DNA of 9,917 bases from UBA6624 sp964507645 (GTDB taxonomy: Bacteria; UBP7; UBA6624): the NCBI GenBank assembly GCA_964507645.1, contig CAZDPU010000027.1, positions 1-9,917 of the forward strand. Direction: 5' to 3'. The notes beneath the pieces were generated by a model. It was not told where the DNA came from. It did no database searches and was given only the letters and a program-made list of their open reading frames with translations. Positions within the stretch are counted from its first letter, which is position 1. Every line of letters begins with the position of its first letter. Below, in pieces: positions 1 through 6,008 of the stretch. Both the position numbers and the translations under genes were made by a program.

Positions 1-192
1 GATCGCTATGGAAGAAGAGGCCTTGACAGAAATGGCTATGACAAAAGCGGTTTTAGCATCTTTGACAAACGCCACAAGATCACTGGAACGAAATATGACG
101 AGCAGGGCTATGACTGGCAGGGCTGCAACAAAAATGGCGAGTGGCTTGAGGGTTTGGGTAGCATTTGGGATGTGGTCGGAATCTGCCAGTAG
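1..192 (+). CDS. C-terminal end of a Tyr-Asp-x-x-Gly repeat protein (5' partial)
   Basis: Frame 1 is open from the first base to a TAG at 190-192, giving the last 63 residues of a protein that begins outside the window. The sequence shows imperfect Gly-Tyr/Phe-Asp-x-x-Gly units (for example NGYDKSGF, then YDEQGYDWQGCNKNG), followed by a short non-repeated tail rich in Gly and Trp that ends GICQ. Periodic Tyr, Asp and Gly is strong evidence that this frame, not the overlapping frame starting at base 8, is coding. Similar YDxxG tandem repeats occur in assorted bacterial and phage proteins of unknown role, so no function is assigned. The stop lies 18 bp before the next start, with that gene's ribosome binding site in between, which suggests one transcript. 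Confidence 0.7.
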   Translation, partial: DRYGRRGLDRNGYDKSGFSIFDKRHKITGTKYDEQGYDWQGCNKNGEWLEGLGSIWDVVGICQ

Positions 193-195
193 CCT

Positions 196-203
196 AAAGG
201 AGA
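196..203 (+). promoter_or_regulatory. Shine-Dalgarno site that sets the start at 211
   Basis: AAAGGAGA ends 7 bases before the ATG at 211. An in-frame ATG at 205 is only one base from the site, too close for normal initiation. This favours the downstream ATG. Confidence 0.6.
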
Positions 204-210
204 TATGGAA

Positions 211-822
211 ATGAAAAAAACTTTAACTTGGTGCGAAGGTGCCTACGATCGGATAAGCGCAAACTCAAAGCAGGAGAAAGACCTTGAGAAGATGAAGGAT
301 CTTTTTGAAATAGCGCTCGAGAAAGAAGGCATGGACATTTATTCTGGCATCATGGAGGACAGTGAGGTTCAAGATAGCTTGCAGAGCTGGATGTGGGATG
401 TAGTGCCATGGGATGACATAAAAAAACTCATACCAGGAAAACCTGAATGCATAGGCAGGTGCGATTGGTATTATGAAGGGTTCGGCAGCAGGCATGATGA
501 ATATTACCTGTCAAAAGAAGGCGACACATGGTTTTTCTGGCTGGTCTCCAACACCGGCGAAGACGAGGACTTTGAGGCTTTCAGATTGATAGCAACCGAC
601 ACATGGAAAACAACAAAGAAGGATCTTGCCAAGGCGATGCTGTCAATGTTCTACTATGAGACAAGGGAAAGCAGTTTTCTTGGCGAGGCTGACGAGTGTG
701 GGGCTGCAGGCGGCGGCGATATACTCTCATGTTCCGAAGTACAAGAAATCCATGATAAAGATTTACGAACTCGGTATATGCCCGGTCCAGGTGAGGGTGA
801 CGTTCTTCCGTATGACCATTGA
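211..822 (+). CDS. Unrecognised acidic, aromatic-rich protein; probable frameshift near its C-terminus
   Basis: The frame gives 203 residues from ATG 211 to TGA 820-822. I do not recognise the family. It has no signal peptide or membrane segment and looks cytoplasmic. The first ~150 residues are acidic with many Trp/Tyr/Phe (WMWDVVPWDD, CDWYYEGF, DTWFFWLV). After about base 665 this frame becomes odd (GEADECGAAGGGD), while the +1 frame reads as normal protein (KAVFLARLTSVGLQ, then YKKSMIKIYELGI) and stops at 836-838. By hand count, G/C-ending codons are about 67% in the +1 frame and 38% in the annotated frame over this stretch; the +1 value is nearer the roughly 50% seen upstream. The true product may therefore be a ~208-residue protein ending at 838, with a one-base indel near 663-670 from mutation or assembly error. 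It follows the YDxxG-repeat gene closely and may share its transcript. Confidence 0.6.
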   Translation: MKKTLTWCEGAYDRISANSKQEKDLEKMKDLFEIALEKEGMDIYSGIMEDSEVQDSLQSWMWDVVPWDDIKKLIPGKPECIGRCDWYYEGFGSRHDEYYLSKEGDTWFFWLVSNTGEDEDFEAFRLIATDTWKTTKKDLAKAMLSMFYYETRESSFLGEADECGAAGGGDILSCSEVQEIHDKDLRTRYMPGPGEGDVLPYDH

Positions 823-861
823 TGACAAACATGAGTGACAAGGCTTTGAGATGACCTGTTT

Positions 862-1995
862 TCAGACCCTGCTTAACAGATTCATCAAGCCATAGTCAAT
901 TGCAGGTTTCGTGAATTCATCGAATTGCCAACTCTTGCCGTCAAAGACATAAAGGAATGGTTGGCTGTTTCCAAGGCTGTCAACATATATCAAGGAAAGC
1001 AATATCTCACTATCCTTGTTTGATGCGAGTTCCTTGATCTTTAGCACCCCATGTTCCGATTGGATTTCAGGGGATTCTTTCCTGAGTTGATTAAGTGCTT
1101 CAAGAGAGTTTGGCAGTTGGATAGGGTCCTTGGAGAAAGTTTTTTTAGGGCTGCTTTCAGGATGCTTTTTCTTGACAAGGTGCCACTTGTGCATTTCCCT
1201 TGATTCACTCTTTCCGATCTGCGCATATTTGCTGTAGGAAATCATTTCATCAATTTCATCGCTTTCTGAAACGTCAAACCATTCATTACCTTCCAAGAGT
1301 TCCGTGAAGTAGCCGGCAAGCTGTTCATGGTCAGTTGCAAGAGAGAAGGAACCGCCATCTTTCAATGTCCTTGAGATGCCCTTTAGTGAGTTCCCATCAA
1401 GCCATATCCTTTTCTGGTGCCTTTTCTTTGGCCATGGGTCAGGGCATATGCATACATATCTCTCAATTTGCCTTTCGGGAATTCTTTCAATCACTAAAGA
1501 TGCGGGAGAATGGATGATTCTTAGGTTATTGTCAGCTTTTTTGTTGATTTGGTCGACTGAGTATCTGCTTTGTTCAATGCCAAGCCATTTGCTGGTTCTT
1601 GATTGTTCAAGCAGCCATGTTCCTTTTCCGAATCCGATTTCAATTGACATCCCCTCAAAGCAGGAATCTGAAATTTGAGATCTATGAATCTCATTTTTGC
1701 TTGAAACCCATTTCTCTTTTGCATATTGAGTCAAGGTTTCCAACTCGTTCTCTTCTCTCATTTTTTCAAGGATTTCAGAAAATATCTGGTTTGTTGCCTT
1801 TGAGGGTATTCTTGAGGCTGGTTCAAGACTCAACGATACGACACCATCCTTTTGCTTGATCTTCGTCCATATCTTTGTGCCATTTGTTTCCATCTGGAGA
1901 AAATGGATATCTTTCTCTGAATCAAAAAAAACACCGCTGAAGATTTTCTTCAGGTTGAACTCGTCATTTCTTGCTTTTATTTTTAAAGCACTCAT
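862..1995 (-). CDS. trmB: tRNA (guanine-N7-)-methyltransferase TrmB, extended form
   Basis: TrmB uses S-adenosylmethionine to methylate N7 of G46 in the variable loop of many tRNAs. The methyltransferase core spans about residues 110-275 of 377. It contains the SAM-binding glycine motif IEIGFGKG (118-125), the family signature PDPWPKKRHQKR (185-196), ATDHEQ (220-225) after a GG turn, and a closing SKYAQIGKSESREMHKWHLV segment. Ordinary bacterial TrmB is about 210-240 residues. Here about 110 residues precede the core and about 100 follow it. From memory, the ~400-residue TrmB of Campylobacter and Helicobacter has the same plan, with an extra domain on each side. The ATG at 1995 sits opposite the next gene with only 29 bp between starts, so the two probably share a divergent control region. 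The stop (TGA) faces the gene on its left. Confidence 0.92.
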   Translation of the reverse strand: MSALKIKARNDEFNLKKIFSGVFFDSEKDIHFLQMETNGTKIWTKIKQKDGVVSLSLEPASRIPSKATNQIFSEILEKMREENELETLTQYAKEKWVSSKNEIHRSQISDSCFEGMSIEIGFGKGTWLLEQSRTSKWLGIEQSRYSVDQINKKADNNLRIIHSPASLVIERIPERQIERYVCICPDPWPKKRHQKRIWLDGNSLKGISRTLKDGGSFSLATDHEQLAGYFTELLEGNEWFDVSESDEIDEMISYSKYAQIGKSESREMHKWHLVKKKHPESSPKKTFSKDPIQLPNSLEALNQLRKESPEIQSEHGVLKIKELASNKDSEILLSLIYVDSLGNSQPFLYVFDGKSWQFDEFTKPAIDYGLMNLLSRV

Positions 1996-2012
1996 ATTTT
2001 TGCATTCACCAT

Positions 2013-2016
2013 AGGA
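2013..2016 (+). promoter_or_regulatory. AGGA ribosome binding site supporting a GTG start at 2025
   Basis: AGGA lies 8 bases before an in-frame GTG at 2025. The longest possible frame starts at a TTG (1971) inside trmB and has no comparable site, so the GTG is preferred. Confidence 0.45.
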
Positions 2017-2024
2017 TAGTCAAT

Positions 2025-3092
2025 GTGCTAATTTTATTTCTAACATTCATTCTTAATAGCAAATTTCTCTATTCAGGTTCCAATTTAAGCAGGTTTGATA
2101 TTTGTGAGTGCGGCGATGTGGGTGTTGGGGGTTTGATTCCACAAGGGGAATTCATCAAGGATGTCGAAACTTTGGAGAATTTCTCTTTCAAGATGAATGT
2201 CGGGAACCTTATCAAGAAATCTGATTTTGATAATTTCAATGTGGCTATTTCATTGTTGGACTTGCAGGATTATGACTTGCTCGTTCTTGGGCCAAATGAG
2301 GCAGAGATGCTCCCTGAGGATATTTTTTCAGAATCCCTGAAGCACAATAACATTGAAATGGTGATGTCAACAAGTATTTTTCAGGATGTGCCAAGATACA
2401 AAATATTAAATTGGGATGGCAATGATGTTTTGGTTTTTTCTCTTATGGACCCGATAAATATCAATCCGGGTTGGGGGTATATTCAACCTGAAGAGGTCTT
2501 GAAGGATATCCTCCTAGAGACTCAAGGTATGTATGATTTTGCAATTGTTATTTCGTGGCTCGATACTTTTAGGAATAGAGATCTTCTTGCTCTTTGGCCA
2601 GGGAGGATAGATTTTCTTATTGAGGCTCAATATGACTTTGAGGGAATTGAATTAACGTTTGAAGAAGTTCCAATAGTCGGACTGAACCATTGTTCAAATT
2701 TGCAATTGGTTTCTTTTGAGGAAAGTTTCGATTTCTTGTATGAGAAAAAATGGAAAAAGGTTGTTGTTGACATTGGGGAAGGGTATTCTTTCGAAGATTT
2801 GAAAGATTCTTACAAGGATTTTTTAATGCTTTCAGAACCAGCCCAAAAAAAAGAAAATCAAATATCTTCAATTTTTCCACTTGAATTTGTTGAATCTGAA
2901 AAAGATTATTTCTTAGTCTTGAATTCAGAAGAGGCAGAGATAGGGTCTCTATTTAAAAATGATGACATATGGCTTTGGAATATTTTTTCTCCAGATGAAC
3001 TGATTGTTTCAGACGAATATGAAAATAAGGAAGAGGCAATAGATGATTTGAAGGTTTTTTTGATAAAAAAATGGATTAACTCCAATCGTTGA
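2025..3092 (+). CDS. Secreted metallophosphatase-like (5'-nucleotidase/UshA superfamily) protein with degenerate metal site
   Basis: This 355-residue protein begins with a hydrophobic segment (LILFLTFIL) like a signal peptide or N-terminal anchor, so it probably acts outside the cytoplasmic membrane. Its n-region lacks positive charge with the GTG start. The order of motifs resembles a metallophosphatase subfamily carrying an N-terminal ECG...GGL motif: CECG (27-30), GGL (35-37), VGN (59-61, where the family often has DAGN), YDLLVLGPNE (83-92, family GYDAV..G), a PRYKI...GNDVLVFSL strand pair, and AIVISWLD (173-180) followed by PGRIDFLIEAQ (192-202). In active members the last two are usually SHLG and IIGGH, so two metal-binding His are replaced by Trp and Gln. 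The last ~110 residues are acidic and not recognised. It may be an inactive relative that binds a ligand. The fold call rests on pattern recall only. Confidence 0.6.
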   Translation: MLILFLTFILNSKFLYSGSNLSRFDICECGDVGVGGLIPQGEFIKDVETLENFSFKMNVGNLIKKSDFDNFNVAISLLDLQDYDLLVLGPNEAEMLPEDIFSESLKHNNIEMVMSTSIFQDVPRYKILNWDGNDVLVFSLMDPININPGWGYIQPEEVLKDILLETQGMYDFAIVISWLDTFRNRDLLALWPGRIDFLIEAQYDFEGIELTFEEVPIVGLNHCSNLQLVSFEESFDFLYEKKWKKVVVDIGEGYSFEDLKDSYKDFLMLSEPAQKKENQISSIFPLEFVESEKDYFLVLNSEEAEIGSLFKNDDIWLWNIFSPDELIVSDEYENKEEAIDDLKVFLIKKWINSNR

Positions 3093-3101
3093 TGATAAAA
3101 T
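3093..3101 (+). promoter_or_regulatory. Possible extended -10 promoter for tRNA-Trp/rpmF
   Basis: TGATAAAAT matches an extended -10 element (TGnTAAAAT) and ends 13 bases before the first tRNA base. No convincing -35 hexamer is visible at the right distance. Confidence 0.35.
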
Positions 3102-3114
3102 CTCCATTTGATTT

Positions 3115-3188
3115 AGGGGTGTAGCTCAGCTTGGTAGAGCGTCGGTCTCCAAAACCGAAGGTCGTCGGTTCGAGCCCGGCCGCCCCTG
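3115..3188 (+). tRNA. tRNA-Trp (anticodon CCA)
   Basis: A complete cloverleaf can be drawn. The acceptor stem AGGGGTG pairs with CGCCCCT (one T.G pair). The D arm is GCTC...GAGC. The anticodon stem TCGGT/ACCGA holds loop CTCCAAA with anticodon CCA at 3149-3151. The T arm is GTCGG/CCGGC with loop TTCGAGC (3170-3176). The discriminator base is G, as expected for tryptophan. The 3' CCA is not encoded. The gene lies 34 bp before rpmF on the same strand, with no terminator between them, so they may be co-transcribed. Confidence 0.96.
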
Positions 3189-3222
3189 TTTTCAAAAATA
3201 TAAATTAGAATAGGTAAAAATT

Positions 3223-3417
3223 ATGGGCGTACCAAAAAAGAAAATGAGCAGAAGCAGGTCTAGAAGAAGGCATGCTCAATGGAAGAGCCGAGGAGCCACT
3301 ACTCTCCTCAGCCCTTGCCCTAAATGCAATCGTCTAAGAAAAAACCATCACATGTGTGCACATTGTGGTTACTATGGCGATAAACAAAATGATCAAGGAG
3401 GCCAAGATGGCGAATAG
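3223..3417 (+). CDS. rpmF: 50S ribosomal protein bL32
   Basis: bL32 is a small zinc-ribbon protein of the large ribosomal subunit. The 64 residues begin with the typical GVPKKKMSRSRSRRR basic stretch and RHAQW. Two Cys pairs follow, CPKC (32-35) and CAHC (45-48), before GYYG; this is the four-cysteine zinc-binding form. The ATG at 3223 has a weak AGGT upstream. The C-terminus (NDQGGQDGE) is slightly longer than usual because the frame runs 11 bp into acpP, whose ribosome binding site lies inside this gene. Translational coupling of the two is likely. Confidence 0.95.
   Translation: MGVPKKKMSRSRSRRRHAQWKSRGATTLLSPCPKCNRLRKNHHMCAHCGYYGDKQNDQGGQDGE
3395..3400 (+). promoter_or_regulatory. Ribosome binding site of acpP, inside rpmF
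   Basis: AAGGAG lies 6 bases before the ATG at 3407. It sets the acpP start there rather than at the upstream in-frame ATG at 3356, which has no such site and would add residues not found in acyl carrier proteins. Confidence 0.75.
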
Positions 3418-3661
3418 AGAATCTGTTATAGCAAGTCTTAAAAATTTAATAGAAGAAAGCAATCCTTCAATAGATGTGAATGCTATTTCTGAAGATACCA
3501 AGCTCGAAGAGGATTTACAAATGGGATCTTTAGAAATGTATGAATTGACAATGGCTGTTGAAGAAGAGTTTGATTTTACATTTGATGATGAGGAGCAAGA
3601 ACAACTTATGGATGCTTCCGTAGGTGCTCTCGTTGAAGTAATCTTAGAAAAGATATCTTAG
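3407..3661 (+). CDS. acpP: Acyl carrier protein with atypical GSL active-site motif
   Basis: ACP carries growing fatty acyl chains on a 4'-phosphopantetheine attached to a conserved serine. The 84-residue length, acidic composition and helix pattern fit the family: EDTKLEEDLQM, then SLEMYELTMAVEEEFDFTFDDE, then a final helix VGALVEVILEKI. The attachment serine is expected at Ser41. The residue before it is Gly40 instead of the nearly invariant Asp of the DSL motif, an Asp known to help recognition by the holo-ACP synthase. It could still be a working ACP with a matching synthase, or a specialised carrier protein. It overlaps rpmF by 11 bp and lies 6 bp before rnc, a neighbourhood typical of the housekeeping ACP. 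Confidence 0.88.
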   Translation: MANRESVIASLKNLIEESNPSIDVNAISEDTKLEEDLQMGSLEMYELTMAVEEEFDFTFDDEEQEQLMDASVGALVEVILEKIS

Positions 3662-3667
3662 AAACAA

Positions 3668-4716
3668 ATGAATCCTAGCGATGAGCTAGGGAGCCTATTT
3701 AATGATTTAAGTAGTAGGTTTGGGTTCCCTAGAAGTTTTTTAAAACCGTTTTGCTCTGCAATAGAGGGCTTTCAGAGGTCTCCAATTCCTTCTTACGAGC
3801 AAATAAAACATTCAGAAAGGCTTGAGTTTTTAGGAGATTCTTGTCTTCAGTTTTGCATAACAAAACTGTTACATGAGAATTTTCCAGATGAAGATGAGGG
3901 TGTTTTGTCAAGTGTTAAGGGCAATATAGTTTCTGGATCTTCAATTGGTTCAATTGCTGAAGATATCGGATTTAAGACTGTTTCAAAAGGTGCAACGAAA
4001 GCTAGGCTGAAATCTTTTCTGCCCGATTCTTTTGAGTCTTTTCTCGGGGCTCTCTTTCTGCATTCTGGAATCAAGAGTGTTGAAAAAGTCATTTCTGAAT
4101 TGTTTACTGACATCACTATAAAGATGGTGAGAGAAAGATCTTTCAAGCCATTAAAGTCAATGCTTCAAGAAATCTCAGCAAAAGAGCTTTCTGAAGATCC
4201 TGTTTACAAGTATGCAAAAATACCTCGAAACAAATTTCGTGCAGATATTTTTTTAATTGGGAAAAAAGTTGGTAGCGGCAGGGGTTTTTCAAAGAAGGAA
4301 GCAGAGGACAATGCTCTTGAATATCTTTTGCCAAGATTGAATTTGGTTTTTAAAAAAATAGGTAAATTGCCAAACCAGGTTAAAGATATTGATTCAACAA
4401 CAACCAGGAAGGTTGTAAAGACAACAGGGACCCCTTCAAAAACAACAACAACCAGGAAGGTTGTAAAGACAACAGGGACCCCTTCAAAAACAACAACAAC
4501 CAGGAAAACCCCTGTAAAAAAGGAAGAGAAGAATGAAGCCGACANNNNNNNNNNNNNNNNNNNNNNNNNNNNNNNNNNNNNNNNNNNNNNNNNNNNNNNN
4601 NNNNNNNNNNNNNNNNNNNNNNNNNNNNNNNNNNNNNNNNNNNNACAACAACAACCAGGAAAACCCCTGTAAAAAAGGAAGAGAAGAATGAAGCCGACAG
4701 CTGGGAGTCTTTTTGA
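3668..4716 (+). CDS. rnc: Ribonuclease III with repetitive Thr/Lys-rich tail; interrupted by assembly gap
   Basis: RNase III cleaves double-stranded RNA, including rRNA precursors. The catalytic domain holds the signature ERLEFLGDS (50-58, with Glu53 and Asp57) and PDSFESFLGALFLHSG (119-134, with Asp120 and Glu123), so the acidic metal-binding residues are present. A double-stranded RNA-binding domain follows at about 161-224, with GSGRGFSKKEAED. Beyond it is a basic tail with two 16-residue repeats (TTTTRKVVKTTGTPSK) and a partial third, unusual for a family normally of 220-250 residues. A 100-N gap splits the tail, and the 55 bp before and after it are identical. Merging them keeps the frame, which then reads EADSWESF and stops at TGA 4714-4716, giving about 297 residues. 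Reading the Ns literally gives a false stop at 4672. There is no clear ribosome binding site; the start lies 6 bp after acpP, suggesting coupling. Confidence 0.9.
4395..4508 (+). repeat. 48-bp in-frame tandem repeat in the rnc tail
   Basis: Two copies (4395-4442 and 4443-4490) are identical and a third begins at 4491, diverging after the shared CCAGGAA. The 48-bp unit encodes 16 residues rich in Thr, Lys and Arg, so copy-number changes keep the frame. The repeat probably caused the nearby assembly break, and the true copy number may differ. Confidence 0.9.
4490..4544 (+). repeat. Left copy of the 55-bp gap-flanking duplicate
   Basis: This stretch is identical base for base to 4645-4699 on the other side of the N run. 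It encodes TTTTRKTPVKKEEKNEAD in the rnc frame. Confidence 0.9.
4545..4644. other. Assembly gap of exactly 100 N
   Basis: A run of exactly 100 Ns is the usual placeholder for a gap of unknown size. The identical 55-bp flanks suggest the two contigs really overlap, so the gap may be zero or may hide further tail repeats. Confidence 0.97.
4645..4699 (+). repeat. Right copy of the 55-bp gap-flanking duplicate
   Basis: This stretch is identical to 4490-4544. Unlike the left copy, it continues into unique sequence that ends the rnc frame. Confidence 0.9.
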
Positions 4717-4718
4717 GC

Positions 4719-6008
4719 TTAGTGGTTTCTGATTGTTTTTTTGATTTCTTTTTCTGGATATTTCAAAAATATGCTTGTTGAAATTATAGAAAAAATAATT
4801 ATAAAAATACCTATCATCTTCAACCCTTGTTCAGGAAAGAGGTTTTGAAGGTATAGGACAATAAAAGGGCCTAACCCATAACAGCTCTTAAGAACAAGTC
4901 CTTGAATCCCATAAAAAATACATTCTTTGTTCTCTTTCGTTCTTATGTTTTCTGATTGGACTATATCTGCAAGAAAGGCATAAGGAACAACAAATAAGCC
5001 GCTTAGTCCAAAACCTGCAATAAGCATCAAGACGATCGCCAACTCTTGTGATTGCGAGAATGTGATAATTGACATTGGCAATCCAAAAACCAGCAGAGAG
5101 ACAATAAATGATTTTTTAAGTTGGATTTTGTTTTTTGTTTTTTCATTCAGCCAATATACCTTTGTGACAATGATTGCTGTGATTAATGTTATGGAATGGA
5201 GTATTGCAGAAAAACTTATTTGCATTTCTTGAGGAATGCCCATGTTCGCTGGAACGTATGTTATTGTTGTTAATGCGACCATTACGGATATTAGATAAAT
5301 AAAATGTGTTGATAGGAATATAACAAAAGGTTTACTTTTAATTGCTCCTGCCATTGAGCTGAAAAGCTTGGGTTTTTCTTCTTTGTTGTAGGTTTTTTTT
5401 ACCTTGAAAGGACTGAAGAATGGGGTAATCAAAAAAAACATTGCTATAAAAGAGATGATCTTTACCGTTCCAGGCAATCCGTATTCAGGTTGAAATATTT
5501 TGATGATTATTGGACAAGCAAGCATTCCAAAAAGCCTTGCAACTCCCTGGTATGTAGATATTTTCAACCTTTCTTCGCCTGGTTTTGAAATTTCAGGCAT
5601 AAGTGAAAGGTATGGAACTACATAGCATGTTGAAAATATAAAAAATAAGACCTGCATTCCGAACCACCACCAAGCATTTTCTTCTGAATGGATATTTCCT
5701 GAAGGGTTTGCCCATATTAGGTTGAATGTCAATATCAAAGGGATTATTGAGAAAAACATGAATGGATACCTTCTTCCCCATTTTGTATCTGCTCTATCAC
5801 TCCAATTTGCTATCAGTGGGTCATTTATGGCATCTGTAATTCTTGGAATCACGGTTACCAAAGTAACAAAAGAAGCTGGAATTAACCATGTAGACTCTTC
5901 AAGGGTTGGCATATAGTGTTTCAGCATCCATGTTGCCATAGTAAAACCTAGTAAAGTAAAGCCAAAATGACCTAATGAGTAAAGGATGAATTTATTGTTT
6001 TTTTTCAT
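4719..6008 (-). CDS. GPH-family (MFS_2) sugar:cation symporter
   Basis: This 429-residue inner-membrane protein has about 12 hydrophobic segments. Glycoside-pentoside-hexuronide:cation symporter motifs are present: DAINDPLIANWSDR (59-72) with TKWGRRYPF (75-83) after the second helix, PYLSLMPEI (132-140), PYAFLADIV (342-350) in the second half, and ECIFYGIQGLVLKSCYGLG (362-380), matching the family's ...FYG.Q....K... stretch. Members move sugars or related solutes with Na+ or H+; the substrate cannot be read from sequence. A central loop rich in Lys (203-214) separates the halves. The ATG at 6008 lies inside the end of the helicase gene (17-bp overlap) and has no clear ribosome binding site, so coupled translation is likely. 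Its stop is 2 bp from the rnc stop on the opposite strand. Confidence 0.88.
   Translation of the reverse strand: MKKNNKFILYSLGHFGFTLLGFTMATWMLKHYMPTLEESTWLIPASFVTLVTVIPRITDAINDPLIANWSDRADTKWGRRYPFMFFSIIPLILTFNLIWANPSGNIHSEENAWWWFGMQVLFFIFSTCYVVPYLSLMPEISKPGEERLKISTYQGVARLFGMLACPIIIKIFQPEYGLPGTVKIISFIAMFFLITPFFSPFKVKKTYNKEEKPKLFSSMAGAIKSKPFVIFLSTHFIYLISVMVALTTITYVPANMGIPQEMQISFSAILHSITLITAIIVTKVYWLNEKTKNKIQLKKSFIVSLLVFGLPMSIITFSQSQELAIVLMLIAGFGLSGLFVVPYAFLADIVQSENIRTKENKECIFYGIQGLVLKSCYGLGPFIVLYLQNLFPEQGLKMIGIFIIIFSIISTSIFLKYPEKEIKKTIRNH

Noticed and set aside
8..214. 68-residue frame starting at the ATG at base 8
   Set aside because: It overlaps frame 1, which shows clear YDxxG repeats. The base-8 frame has no ribosome binding site and an Ala/Met/Ser-rich sequence typical of a shifted reading.
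1971..2024. TTG start extending the metallophosphatase-like gene upstream
   Set aside because: It would overlap the first codons of trmB on the other strand and has no ribosome binding site, whereas the GTG at 2025 has AGGA at proper distance.
3356..3406. Upstream ATG for acpP
   Set aside because: It lies deep inside rpmF with no ribosome binding site. The added residues do not belong to ACP, and ATG 3407 has AAGGAG 6 bases upstream.
4395..4508. Possible CRISPR array
   Set aside because: The repeats are directly adjacent with no spacers and lie in frame inside rnc, so they are a protein-coding tandem repeat.
4645..4672. Literal end of rnc after the N run (QQQPGKPL and stop)
   Set aside because: 100 Ns shift the frame by one base. 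The same DNA before the gap encodes TTTTRKTPV in the proper frame, so this ending is an artefact.
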